Of a DNA stretch of 64,000 nucleotides, positions 16,829 to 25,872 are shown piece by piece. Source of the stretch: Oribacterium sinus (GTDB taxonomy: Bacteria > Bacillota > Clostridia > Lachnospirales > Lachnospiraceae). Location of the stretch: NCBI RefSeq assembly GCF_014202695.1, contig NZ_JACHHH010000011.1, forward strand, positions 1 through 64,000, read 5' to 3'. Numbering within the stretch: position 1 is the first letter of the stretch; every line of letters starts with the position of its first letter. The position numbers and the translations under genes are program-made. The notes beneath the pieces are model-generated. The model did not search any database. It was not told the DNA's origin and saw only the letters and a list, made by a program, of their open reading frames with translations.

Positions 16829-16964
16829 GTATTTACGGAATCGTCGCACTCCCAAGCCGATACTCGGCTTTACGTGCTCATGTCAGGGGCGATTCATAAA
16901 AGTCTGCGATGTTCATGCAAGCAAGCTTGCAGAGCATCTTAGACTTTTCTGTCTCGGTAAATAC
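16829..16964. repeat. Branched palindromic element between T-box and trpB
   Basis: Outer arms GTATTTAC (16829-16836) and GTAAATAC (16957-16964) enclose two hairpins. The first has GAATCG/CGATTC (16838-16843, 16890-16895), GCAC/GTGC and a perfect AAGCCGA-TAC-TCGGCTT tip (16854-16870). The second has AAAAGTCT/AGACTTTT (16898-16905, 16941-16948) with an inner GATG/CATC. The whole forms a three-way junction. It looks like a self-contained repeat inserted in the leader. Confidence 0.7.
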
Positions 16965-17265
16965 AAAAAGTCCCCGGCAAAGAAAATAGTCTTTGCCAAG
17001 GACGAATAAGATTTAATTTATCCGCGGTGCCACCTTGTTTCACAGCTTCCGCTGTGCCGCTTAGCAGGATACAAACATATCCCCGGGAACTCACGCATCC
17101 CCACGCGTTGCAGAATACTCCGGAATATCCGTTTCCCTGCACCCTCAGTGGTCCATTTGACAAGTTGTTTCTTACCCGATTCTCAGCATCGCGGGTTCTC
17201 TGTAAAGGCATCATTGCCGTTATCTCCACCTCAACGGTTTTCGATATTTAGTTATGCAGAAAATT
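16965..17265 (-). promoter_or_regulatory. T-box leader, tryptophan specific
   Basis: The minus strand carries the T-box consensus AAGGTGGCACCGCGG (around 17022-17036), which pairs with the uncharged tRNA acceptor end. Stem I upstream has its specifier codon TGG at 17155-17153 (context AAATGGACCACTGAG), matching tRNA-Trp and the trpB target. The terminator is GTCC..GGCAAAG/CTTTGCC..GGAC followed by TTTTT (16965-17003). Established mechanism: uncharged tRNA stabilises the antiterminator. Confidence 0.93.
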
Positions 17266-17387
17266 TACATGGAAAAGGACTGTATGTCAAGTTAGATATT
17301 ATTACAAAATTTTTACTAATTATCGTGTGGGCCTATTGGAACATTTAATCCAATGCAGCTAAATCTTACCCCCTGTTGATATCTCGT

Positions 17388-18722
17388 TTACAGTTCTTCC
17401 AGAATAAACGGTAGCATATAAATGGGATAAAGCTTTAGCATCTCCTCATTCCCGAGATCCTTTTGAGACAAGAGGATTTCCTTCGAAATATATTTAGAAT
17501 ACTTTTTTTGAAACTCTATAATCGATTTATGACTGCCTAAACCGGAGGATTTTACCTCTATGGGAATGAGTTTCGTTTTTGTGCTAAGCAAAAAATCAAT
17601 CTCATAATAAGAAGTCTTGTCTTTTTTCCAAGTATGATAATAAAGACCTTGGTCGGAAGCCGTAATCATCTGCGCTACAGCATTTTCATATAAATATCCT
17701 AAATCCGCAGGAAGAGAATCACTCAATAGCTTGTTATAAATATTCTCATCCGTTTCCCCGGAAGAATTGAAAATCATGGTAGTAAATAAGCCTGTATCTG
17801 CTAAATACAGCTTAAAGGTATCATTGTCTCTGGTTTGGGGTAATGCAATACTTGGATTAAGGACATTGTAGGAAGCCACTACAGTCTTTGAATCCAATAA
17901 ATCATACAAGCGCTCTAAATCTTTATTTATCTTCTTTTTCCCGGTAGCCGCAGAGATAACATAGCTTCTTTTGCCTGTAGCCAACTGAGTAGGAACCGAA
18001 TCATACATTCTTCCAATCAGTCCTGTGCCATCAATTTTGAAAAAATCATCTTTATACAGATTAATGATTTCTCGCTTTACTTCATCAATTTCCTGAAAAT
18101 TCTTTCCCTCCACATAAGCTTCCACCGCCTGTGGCATTCCTCCCACAGCCATGTAAATCCGAAAATCCCGCATCAGCTTTCTGTTTAAGGAATTCCCCAC
18201 CGCCTTACCACGCTGATATAATTCCCGCAAAACAGAATAAGTATCATTTCCGATTGCCCACATAAATTCTTCATAATCCATCGGATAAATGGGTATCTTC
18301 ATTTCCTCGGAGGGAAGTACGATATCTTTGACATTTTTCTTGATGCTGATTAAGGATCCGGTCTCTATATAATCGTATCTTCCATCTGCAACAAGATATT
18401 TTATACCTTGGCGAACCTTAGGCATAAGCTGAATCTCATCAAAGATAATGACAGATTCTCTTTTATACAAAGTTACGCCGGTTGCAGTCTGTAATCGGAG
18501 GAAAAAGATATCCGGATCTGCTATGTCTTCAAACACCTCCAAAACCTCTTTCCTGACATTGGCAAAATCCACTTTAATGTAAGATTTGTATTCCTGTTTT
18601 GCAAATCCCTCGGCAATCGTTGACTTTCCAACTCGTCTTGCTCCTTCTAAAAGGACAGAGTACTTCGGTGCCTTTTTTTCTTTCCAATATTTTAGTTTGT
18701 CAAATGCTTTTCTTTTAAACAT
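17388..18722 (-). CDS. AAA_14/DUF4143 ATP-binding protein
   Basis: A 444-residue protein of the AAA_14 plus DUF4143 family, common in multiple copies in anaerobes; function not established. Walker A is EGARRVGKST (about 26-35). Walker B is SVIIFDEIQLMP near 92. ETGSLISIKKN is a sensor-like segment. A C-terminal PD-(D/E)XK-like stretch has YYEIDFLLSTKT and IPIEVKSS (about 375-395). GGAG lies 7 nt before the ATG. Four direct repeats (18776-18877) sit just upstream and may be its operator. Some relatives have been linked to DNA maintenance or defence; I cannot tell here. Confidence 0.8.
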   Translation of the reverse strand: MFKRKAFDKLKYWKEKKAPKYSVLLEGARRVGKSTIAEGFAKQEYKSYIKVDFANVRKEVLEVFEDIADPDIFFLRLQTATGVTLYKRESVIIFDEIQLMPKVRQGIKYLVADGRYDYIETGSLISIKKNVKDIVLPSEEMKIPIYPMDYEEFMWAIGNDTYSVLRELYQRGKAVGNSLNRKLMRDFRIYMAVGGMPQAVEAYVEGKNFQEIDEVKREIINLYKDDFFKIDGTGLIGRMYDSVPTQLATGKRSYVISAATGKKKINKDLERLYDLLDSKTVVASYNVLNPSIALPQTRDNDTFKLYLADTGLFTTMIFNSSGETDENIYNKLLSDSLPADLGYLYENAVAQMITASDQGLYYHTWKKDKTSYYEIDFLLSTKTKLIPIEVKSSGLGSHKSIIEFQKKYSKYISKEILLSQKDLGNEEMLKLYPIYMLPFILEEL

Positions 18723-18775
18723 AGCTTATCTCCGCAAATCACGTTTTTTCTTATCTTTAATGGTTAAAACATAGT

Positions 18776-18877
18776 ATACTACCGTTTTAAGAAGATTTAA
18801 AGCGCTAAAAACTACCGATTTATGAAGATTAAAAAACCAATAAACTACCGTTTTATCAACATTAAAACTACTGTTTA
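18776..18877 (-). repeat. Direct repeats with 33-bp period upstream of the DUF4143 gene
   Basis: Motif ACTACCGTTTTA (plus-strand view) starts at 18778, 18811 and 18844, with a degenerate copy at 18867; each is followed by an AA(G/C)ATTAAA-like block. The array overlaps the stop codon of the upstream gene and ends about 55 bp before the DUF4143 start, suggesting iterated operator sites. Confidence 0.7.
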
Positions 18878-19903
18878 GGATTTCAAGTGAAAGACCTTCT
18901 TCTCTCCTCTTCCTTCTATCACAATCAAACCTTCCTCCTGCATCTCTCGACTTAATAAGTAGGCTCTTGTCTTTCGAATCTGCAGGAGTTCCTGTAGCTC
19001 CTTCTCACTCATGCTCTTATGTTCTTCAAGATACGAGAGCACGGTTTTTTTCTGTAAAGAGAGTGCTTTATAGCTGCTTTGCTGCTCCATAAGAAGGCCG
19101 GGGTTCATTTCCCTAGGAAATGGAAGATAGGAAATAGAATTCTTTGTTTTCTTATCCTTCTTGCTCTCTTTCGACTCACTATTTCTATTGGGTAAGATCA
19201 CTTTAAAAGTGTTAGGAGTAATGATAAACTCCGGCTTCTGATTGCAGTCTGTATATGCTCGATAAATTTTTCCAATTCCCGTACCATAGGACTCTATCAA
19301 CTTTAAACGAAGGCAGAGCTCTGCAAGCTTTTTATTTCTGGGTAGAGAAATTCCATTGCAAATATCTTCTTTACTCAGACCTGCCAGTAAGCCCCCAAGA
19401 GAAATGAATTCCATACAGGCATCATTTGCATTGATTATAATGCTTCCGCTAAAGCTATAATCTCTATGAATCACGGCATTTAACAAAGCTTCTCGCAAAG
19501 CTTCCTCCGGATAGTCTGTTAAGTCAATCCTTTCTAAGCCTGAAAATCTCCCCGCAGTTCGATTCACCAGCTGTAGATAGGTATAACCCTCCTCTAATTG
19601 CCGGAAAATAGATCCTGAAAATTCCTTTCTATCCTTGAATATACTTTTGTCCTCTCCGTCAAATACGGCAATCTTCAGGGTATGTTGGCATTGATCTGAA
19701 AGAAGCCATGCCAGATTGGTAAATTGCTTGTCCTCAGGATTCCTTAATCCAAGAGAAGTGAAATTTTCTTCTGAAAAAGGAATATTTCGCTTCTGAAAGC
19801 TTTCCTCCATTGCCGAAAAAGTCAAATTCTGGTTCATGGCTCGAAGTTCTTCAAAGTCATCTGCATCTTTAAAAATCAATCTATTTTCACTTTCATATTC
19901 CAC
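18875..19903 (-). CDS. AlbA_2/HATPase_c_4-type regulator lacking its N-terminal DNA-binding domain
   Basis: A 342-residue protein matching the central and C-terminal parts of the Schlafen AlbA_2-HATPase_c_4 family: RAMNQNLTF, LAWLLSDQCQHTLKIAVFDG, DYPEEALREALLNAVIHRDY, SYGTGIGKIY, and a C-terminal winged helix (about 285-335, LSYLEEHKSMSEKELQELL). Family members normally carry a further AlbA_2 domain of roughly 100-150 residues at the N-terminus; it is absent. The truncation looks settled. GTG 19903 has a near-ideal AAAGGAGGTGA ribosome site, and a TTGAAT-N17-TATAAT promoter lies at 19926-19954, making the open ATG at 19954 an unlikely start. The C-terminal winged helix may still bind DNA. 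Target unknown. Confidence 0.78.
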   Translation of the reverse strand: MEYESENRLIFKDADDFEELRAMNQNLTFSAMEESFQKRNIPFSEENFTSLGLRNPEDKQFTNLAWLLSDQCQHTLKIAVFDGEDKSIFKDRKEFSGSIFRQLEEGYTYLQLVNRTAGRFSGLERIDLTDYPEEALREALLNAVIHRDYSFSGSIIINANDACMEFISLGGLLAGLSKEDICNGISLPRNKKLAELCLRLKLIESYGTGIGKIYRAYTDCNQKPEFIITPNTFKVILPNRNSESKESKKDKKTKNSISYLPFPREMNPGLLMEQQSSYKALSLQKKTVLSYLEEHKSMSEKELQELLQIRKTRAYLLSREMQEEGLIVIEGRGEKKVFHLKS

Positions 19904-19925
19904 GGAATCACCTCCTTTGCTCCCT

Positions 19926-19954
19926 ATTATAATTGCTTTTTCACTATTATTCAA
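19926..19954 (-). promoter_or_regulatory. Vegetative promoter of the truncated AlbA/HATPase gene
   Basis: Minus strand TTGAAT (19954-19949), 17-bp spacer, TATAAT (19931-19926), 22 bp before the GTG start. Confidence 0.65.
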
Positions 19955-19997
19955 TCACAAAAATGAATATTCATATTTATGATTTTAAAAAAGTGAA

Positions 19998-20033
19998 AAC
20001 GAGATATCACACACTACGCGTGCGATATTCGTT
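19998..20033 (+). repeat. 36-bp palindromic dispersed repeat, copy 1
   Basis: AACGAGATATCACAC, loop, GTGCGATATTCGTT. One of three copies (also 41290-41325 and 46692-46727), always intergenic and in the same orientation relative to the plus strand. Confidence 0.85.
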
Positions 20034-20040
20034 AAGAATT

Positions 20041-20094
20041 AAAAAAATCCCCGGACAATACTCTTTCACAGAGTATCTGTCCGAGGACTTTTTA
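20041..20094. terminator. Strong bidirectional terminator
   Basis: TCCCCGGACA-ATACTCT pairs with AGAGTAT-CTGTCCGAGGA, flanked by A7 on the left and T5 on the right. It ends the surface-protein transcript on the minus strand. Confidence 0.92.
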
Positions 20095-20129
20095 TACTAC
20101 TTATTATTACTTACAGAGCCTATGTTTCT

Positions 20130-23100
20130 TTAGGCCTCTTCTTTCTTCTTCATGCCGAAAGCAATAGCACCGGAGAAGAGGATAAATGCTGTGAAAACCA
20201 TAGCAAGTGGTCTTGCTTCTTCCACAACTCCTGTTGGAGAAATGGGGTCTTTCACATTTCTAAACTGAAGAACTTGCTTTGAACCATCCGCATTTCTGCC
20301 CAATAGTTTTTTCTTGGTGAAGCGGAAGCCCTGGGCATCGGTTGCTTGTTCTAAAACATAACCGGTACTTACGGAAGGTAGATATCCTGAAGGATTCTCA
20401 CCTGCCATATAGTAATAAGTCTTTGGCAATAAGAATTCTATAGCCTGATTATGCTTCAAGTTAAAACTGATTGTTGCAGTTCCAGGATCAAAGCTGATAG
20501 CACTCTTTGTTGCCGCAGGGAAATCTGCTTTAATGGAATCGAAATCACTTTGTGTAATAGGCTGATTCTCTGCCTTAAAAAGCTTTAATCGGAAGGGGAA
20601 AACTTGATTTTTATCTGCCATTTCTCCACTTACCTGCTTTTCAATTCGAAGAACCTGTCTATCCTCCCGTTCATAGGTATTCTGCACGTTGATTTGTTTT
20701 GTTTCATTCTTACCCATGCTCACGGTAGCAATTTCATAGTTTCCGGAAGTGACTTTGCTAACGTCTCCAGCAGTAATTGCCATTTTCTTAAAATGAAGCT
20801 GTGATCCCCCAATAACAGGATTCTGTCCGGAAGCACTAATTAATTCTTCCACCTGATACTTTCTGCCGGGAATGAGACCATTAATGCTTAAGACATACTG
20901 TTTCTTTCCACCCTGCATTGTTGCTTGTAAATTTCCTGCACCTGTAGGATTTTCCGGTGTTAAATTTTTACCGGTTCCGGACAATTTAGTTCCATTTAAC
21001 TCTTCTGAAACAAGATATCCCAAAGCAGTACTGGTAGCGGACTTTGTCATCGAAAAGCGCTTTACTTCTCGATAATTGGTACTTCCGGGAATCTGCTCCT
21101 TCAAGATGAAAGAAGTATTCTTTAAAAGCTCCAACTCTTCGGAAGAACTGTTCGTTCCCACGAAGGACTTTACAATTCTAAGAGTGGCCGGTTCAATCTG
21201 AATAACAGGTTTTTGATATTTATTCTTGGGTGTATCGTTATTATCTTTTCCCTTAAATCTACGATATAGGAGATACGCACCTTCGTTGGAATAAAAACCG
21301 TCTTTTTGGGAAGATGTATGGAAAGTTTCCTCCGGTGTCATTTGATAAAGATACCACTGGTCTGTTCTTAGGTCTCCCAGCTTTACAGTTGAAGTACTAT
21401 CCGGAGTCCTTGTACCGGAAATATTCGAACCATTGACATTATCCAGGTAACCAATATCATTTGTTCCGGCTTTAATCTGCCTTTCCGTCTCCTTGTCAAA
21501 GTAGTCCATAAAGTTCTTCTGGTACTTCTCATAGGCCTTAACAGTAGGCTTAACATTAACCGTTAATCGGATTTCATAGCCTGCCGGGAAACTAAAGTTC
21601 TCTGTACCAATCTTTAAGCTGAGTGTCTGATTTCCCGCATCATAAACCGGTCCTACTTCCAAAAAGTTATTATTATGCCAGTATCCAAAGCCCAAAAATC
21701 CCGAGAATCCTTTTTCACTTTTCGGATTTTCCACTTTTGAAATAGGCTTTCCTTGTGCATCTACTTTCCAAACCTCAGCGCGAAGTTTTTGATTCTTATC
21801 CGCCTGATTACTTGGATCAAAATTCACCTCCACATTCTCACTAAGCTGATCCCAGATATTCATTTCCGTAATTCGAATTGGAGCCACAAATCCGCGAATC
21901 CTATCCTTTTCTTTATTTACAGCCGATTCTATTCCGGAGTTAGCTGTACCTGCTGCTACCGCTATGGAAAAATTCTCCTGTTCAATATCGTCTGCAAGAG
22001 GTTTTTCTAAAGGGTGCCCCGAAATCATCCACCGTGCACTCTTTCCGGTCAAATCGTTTAAATGGCTGTAATTTATCTTCGGTCCAAAACCAAGTGTATA
22101 AAAAGCATCAACATTGTTTAGATTCGTAAGTTCTGCTCTGGCCTGGGTTAAGGCCGCTTCTTCATAGCCACGACCACTACCATAGGAATATCCCGCTTGA
22201 TAATCTGCTGTAAACTCATAAATACCTTCCGGGAGAGCAGAAGTACCTCCTCCAATGTTGGCCTTGTCCACAACCTTTCCGGGAACATTTCCATAACCGA
22301 TTAAGTGTCCGGCTGCATTATACTTCTCTGCCTTTTGTAAGAAATAAAATGGATGATTTCCATCTGCATTGTATTTCGGAAAATAAGAGAAGTTTGGATC
22401 ATAGGCTGTTATGAAAATGACCACCCGTCTGGCATCTTGTCGAATGCTCTGGGTATGAGCTCCTGCCGTTGCTCCATTTTGGAAATTCACAGCCTCCTTA
22501 ATTCCTGCTGCATAGTTTAGCCCATTACCGGTTTCACCTTCCAGAGTAATTCCATTTACTGTTTGCTGGAATAAAGATACATCCTTTGTAAATCCAAGTA
22601 CTTTTTCTGCATCATTATAGGGAGTATCGGATAAAGATTTAACTCCTTTAAACTGTCCTCCAGGTACATTATAACTTATATCTCTGGTTCCTCCCATGGT
22701 AACCAGTGCAAATTGAGCATCATAGGCAGGGCTTTTAGATAAGTCCTCTACCAAATCATTGACAAATTTTTTACCATAATAGTGCCTTGTACCAACTTTA
22801 CCAGTCGAATCAATTTTATCATACGCCGGTCTTGTCTTATCTTTCTTTACCTCTTCATTGTAAGGGAATCCCATATACATGGACTTATCATAAACAAAGA
22901 TAAGATCCAGCTTATTCTTCTGCCCTCCTTCCACAACCGGTCTGGCCGTTAAGGTGAGGTCATAGGAGCCGTCCGCCTTTTTGGTAATATACTTCTCCTG
23001 TTGCATCTCAAGATTATGCTTAGGATAGGTATGGGTATAGGTTTTGGTATCCAGCTTATAGAAGAAATAGTAATAAGGATAACAAACCTTTCGATCCGGA

Positions 23101-25490
23101 TAATTAGGAAGGCTCTGGCCGCTATCCCAGGTGGTCATATTCCAGTAATCATCCCAAGATCTACCTTCCGTTGCATTTCGATAAACATAATCGTCATACA
23201 CAAACTTGGAAACCATGTGCTTGGTGGACATATAATACACTTCATCTCCCCAAGCCATAAGGTTATTTCTATTATAGTCTCGATTCGTGTTTGCATTCAT
23301 CCAAGTAATATCATAATAGCCCGGATAAACCCGATCATGTCTGGTATAGCCCGGAAGATCCTGATATACGTAGCTTGTCTCTACTCCATATTGATTATAA
23401 GGATATCTGATACTTTGGTATAAAGGCTGTTCATGGGTAAACTGGGACATATCCACACTGATGCTTGGTCCAACTTGACGAAAATCCCCATCAACATAAT
23501 AGAACTTCGCCGTAGTATTTCTCGCAGCATTTGGGCCTTGAGACCAGGTCAATGTATAGATAGAGAAGCTTTTTACATTGAACTCTCGCACAATATAAGC
23601 ACTCTTATCTGTAATACTGTTCTTATCCTCTTCCTTAACCCCTTCTGTTCCTTGCTGATTATTCTCTTCTGTTTTTCCTCCTAAGCCTTCATTTTTTGCC
23701 AATTCTTCCACTTCCTTGGCATTTTCCTCTACTAAATTCTTTTTCTTCTTTTCCGTATCGGAAACGGTTTCTACATAGGCAATCTTATCGTTGCCTTCAG
23801 ATTCTACCAAGTGATGAATAGCAATATTTTCCGGCTTAGCTTCTTCCGGTAAAATATCTTTGGAAATACTTAAGCGTACCGCTACCGGAAGAGAAGGTTC
23901 TACTTCTTCGCCCTCTGCATTCACAAAATGAATATCAATGGAACGAGAATCTTCATATAAACCTCTTGCCTTTAATGCATCTACCTGTGCTGCACTTAGC
24001 TCTTCCTCGCCCCCTTGCGCCTCTTCCGGTTTTACTCTCTTACTTACCTGAAGAGTTACGGCTTCATGAAAAGCTTCCTTATCGTAAAACACCTCTACAA
24101 CACCAAAATCATCAAGTTCTTTATGTTGGCTCTTTCGTCCTAACTCATTCAAGCTATAGATTTGGTATTTTGCGGTATATAGTTCGGAAAGGAATGGAGT
24201 AATATCTGCCTTCATTTCCTGATAAAGGGCAAGAACGGGATCTTCTTGACTGTTTATTGCCTTTTCCTTCTTATTCTCCCCTTCTGCTTTCACCTCTGTA
24301 ATTACCACAGTGCTTTGCTCTTGGCTCTCTTCGACTGAAGCAGAAGTCTCGGTACTTTGACTTTCTTCTGTTGCAGTGCTTGTCTCTGAACTTTGTCCCG
24401 CTTCAGAAGCAGTTGTAAGTTCGCTAGATTGACTTTCTTCAGAAGATGCCAGACTTTCATTACTTTGCGCTGTAGATGGAAGAGCTTCCGTATTCTGCTT
24501 TACTTCTTGTTCTTCTCCTTCTTTTTTCGCATTACTCTTTTTGATTTTATCCTCTAAGTTTTTTAAATCTTCCAGAATAGATTTTGCAAGCTTTGTTTTA
24601 CTCTGAACCTTCACACTGGGATAGCTGTTACTATCTACAAAAAGCTGAAAACGTAAATCCTGCTCTCCATGATTTTCATAGAGGAAATGAATCAGCTCAG
24701 TTCCCTGTACCTTGTATTCCTTATTACTTGAATCAGAGTTGATAAAGTCCGGTTTGGCAGCTGCATTCTTCTCTTCCTCAGTCATTTCCTGACCGGTGGA
24801 TTCAGAACTTGCTTCTTGTACAGCTTCAGTACTCTCCTTCGCGGGTTCAGCATTTTCCACTTGAGACTGAGCAGCCTTCTCCTCTTTCGCCTTGTCTGCT
24901 TCGCTCTTCTCCAAAGCAAGTCTTTCTTTCTCTCTCTCCGGAGCCAATGCTTCCTCATACCAATCGGGATTTCCCTGCTCCATTAATTTGCCAAAAGAGG
25001 AATCCTTAGCGAAAAATCCCAAGGCATCTTTTCCTTGCTTTTCGATTTCTCCGGTACGCTCGGTAGGATCAATTTCCACAATAGCTCTTACCTTAGCCCC
25101 GGTTTCCTGATAAACCGCCTCTGTTCCATTTACAAAATTATCCAGAGAGATTTCGTAAAGTTCCTTTCCTTCTGCAAGGCTATCTCTGTAAAGCTGCAAA
25201 AGCTCAGGGTCTTTACTATAGCTTAAGCTTTCTGTGATGGAAAATTTGACACCTTCATAAATAGCCGCTTCCGCAGCCTGGCGCAAATCCTCCCCTTTAA
25301 AATGGAGCTTAACATTGTCTCCTCTACTTTCAATTCTGTTTGGAGAACCTCCCTGTTCTTCCTGTGCATCTGCCGATAGCACGAGTCCATGAGAACCTGT
25401 TAAAACAAGGCAAAGTACCATAAGCATGGAAAGCTTGGCTTTCCAATTCTTTAGGCCCTTATTCCTTTCTTTTTTGCGAAGTACTCTCAT
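20130..25490 (-). CDS. Large cell-wall-anchored surface protein with vWA and pilin-like domains
   Basis: A 1786-residue secreted protein. Signal peptide about 15-44 (LSMLMVLCLVLTG, then ADAQEEQGG). A Ser/Thr/Glu-rich region lies at about 335-395 with ESQSSE/ESQSTE repeats. A Tyr/Trp-rich segment lies at about 690-830. A von Willebrand A-like domain runs from about 855, with LDLIFVYDKSMYMG (degenerate MIDAS, DxSxY not DxSxS). Spy0128/FctA-like pilin modules lie near 1440-1745. The C-terminus reads SPTG, then a hydrophobic stretch and GMKKKEEA, a variant sortase signal. Such architecture fits tip adhesins of sortase-assembled pili. No sortase or backbone pilin gene is adjacent. GAGGGA precedes the ATG; a GCCGATAT box (25618-25625) hints at sigma-28-type control. 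Confidence 0.8.
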   Translation of the reverse strand: MRVLRKKERNKGLKNWKAKLSMLMVLCLVLTGSHGLVLSADAQEEQGGSPNRIESRGDNVKLHFKGEDLRQAAEAAIYEGVKFSITESLSYSKDPELLQLYRDSLAEGKELYEISLDNFVNGTEAVYQETGAKVRAIVEIDPTERTGEIEKQGKDALGFFAKDSSFGKLMEQGNPDWYEEALAPEREKERLALEKSEADKAKEEKAAQSQVENAEPAKESTEAVQEASSESTGQEMTEEEKNAAAKPDFINSDSSNKEYKVQGTELIHFLYENHGEQDLRFQLFVDSNSYPSVKVQSKTKLAKSILEDLKNLEDKIKKSNAKKEGEEQEVKQNTEALPSTAQSNESLASSEESQSSELTTASEAGQSSETSTATEESQSTETSASVEESQEQSTVVITEVKAEGENKKEKAINSQEDPVLALYQEMKADITPFLSELYTAKYQIYSLNELGRKSQHKELDDFGVVEVFYDKEAFHEAVTLQVSKRVKPEEAQGGEEELSAAQVDALKARGLYEDSRSIDIHFVNAEGEEVEPSLPVAVRLSISKDILPEEAKPENIAIHHLVESEGNDKIAYVETVSDTEKKKKNLVEENAKEVEELAKNEGLGGKTEENNQQGTEGVKEEDKNSITDKSAYIVREFNVKSFSIYTLTWSQGPNAARNTTAKFYYVDGDFRQVGPSISVDMSQFTHEQPLYQSIRYPYNQYGVETSYVYQDLPGYTRHDRVYPGYYDITWMNANTNRDYNRNNLMAWGDEVYYMSTKHMVSKFVYDDYVYRNATEGRSWDDYWNMTTWDSGQSLPNYPDRKVCYPYYYFFYKLDTKTYTHTYPKHNLEMQQEKYITKKADGSYDLTLTARPVVEGGQKNKLDLIFVYDKSMYMGFPYNEEVKKDKTRPAYDKIDSTGKVGTRHYYGKKFVNDLVEDLSKSPAYDAQFALVTMGGTRDISYNVPGGQFKGVKSLSDTPYNDAEKVLGFTKDVSLFQQTVNGITLEGETGNGLNYAAGIKEAVNFQNGATAGAHTQSIRQDARRVVIFITAYDPNFSYFPKYNADGNHPFYFLQKAEKYNAAGHLIGYGNVPGKVVDKANIGGGTSALPEGIYEFTADYQAGYSYGSGRGYEEAALTQARAELTNLNNVDAFYTLGFGPKINYSHLNDLTGKSARWMISGHPLEKPLADDIEQENFSIAVAAGTANSGIESAVNKEKDRIRGFVAPIRITEMNIWDQLSENVEVNFDPSNQADKNQKLRAEVWKVDAQGKPISKVENPKSEKGFSGFLGFGYWHNNNFLEVGPVYDAGNQTLSLKIGTENFSFPAGYEIRLTVNVKPTVKAYEKYQKNFMDYFDKETERQIKAGTNDIGYLDNVNGSNISGTRTPDSTSTVKLGDLRTDQWYLYQMTPEETFHTSSQKDGFYSNEGAYLLYRRFKGKDNNDTPKNKYQKPVIQIEPATLRIVKSFVGTNSSSEELELLKNTSFILKEQIPGSTNYREVKRFSMTKSATSTALGYLVSEELNGTKLSGTGKNLTPENPTGAGNLQATMQGGKKQYVLSINGLIPGRKYQVEELISASGQNPVIGGSQLHFKKMAITAGDVSKVTSGNYEIATVSMGKNETKQINVQNTYEREDRQVLRIEKQVSGEMADKNQVFPFRLKLFKAENQPITQSDFDSIKADFPAATKSAISFDPGTATISFNLKHNQAIEFLLPKTYYYMAGENPSGYLPSVSTGYVLEQATDAQGFRFTKKKLLGRNADGSKQVLQFRNVKDPISPTGVVEEARPLAMVFTAFILFSGAIAFGMKKKEEA

Positions 25491-25791
25491 TGTTATCCCT
25501 CTTTTTTCTCTATTCTCTCCGGCTTCACGGGATTTTCCGGAATTTCTTCCAAAAAAATGGGCCGTATTGCCGTCTGAGAAAGTACTAAATAAATACCCTT
25601 TTCTTTCTCACACTACAATATCGGCCTTTTTAGAAAAATTATAATAGAAAGTTTTTTCGCAAAATGCATTTTTATTTTAATTTTTTATTTTTGGAAAAGC
25701 ATGTAAAGGAATCCTTTCTTTTCGATTAGTCATTCCTCCACAGTGCCCTATTCTTATTAAGTAGAAATTTTTTCAACGGAAGTATTTCGAC
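25491..25791. other. Leader region of the surface-protein gene
   Basis: No gene seen. It contains a GCCGATAT box (25618-25625) and an AT-rich stretch with TATAAT on the minus strand (25639-25644). No riboswitch or long hairpin was recognised. Confidence 0.5.
25618..25643 (-). promoter_or_regulatory. Possible sigma-28-like promoter of the surface-protein gene
   Basis: Minus strand TATA (25643-25640), 14-nt spacer, GCCGATAT (25625-25618), a perfect -10 of that class. A TATAAT overlapping the same region could instead serve the vegetative sigma factor. Confidence 0.35.
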
Positions 25792-25834
25792 AAAAAAGAG
25801 GGGATATATTAATTTTTAATATACCCCCCTCTTA
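25792..25834 (-). terminator. Terminator of the antitoxin-like gene
   Basis: AAGAGGGG-ATATATTAA pairs with TTAATATA-CCCCCCTCTT; TTTTTT follows on the minus strand. Confidence 0.85.
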
Positions 25835-25872
25835 TAGACATTGCACATTGTTTATCTATAAAAGCAAGCAAC

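Noticed and set aside
19904-19954. ATG start of the HATPase gene at 19954
   Set aside because: It overlaps the -35 element of a good promoter and lacks a ribosome site; GTG 19903 has a near-perfect one.
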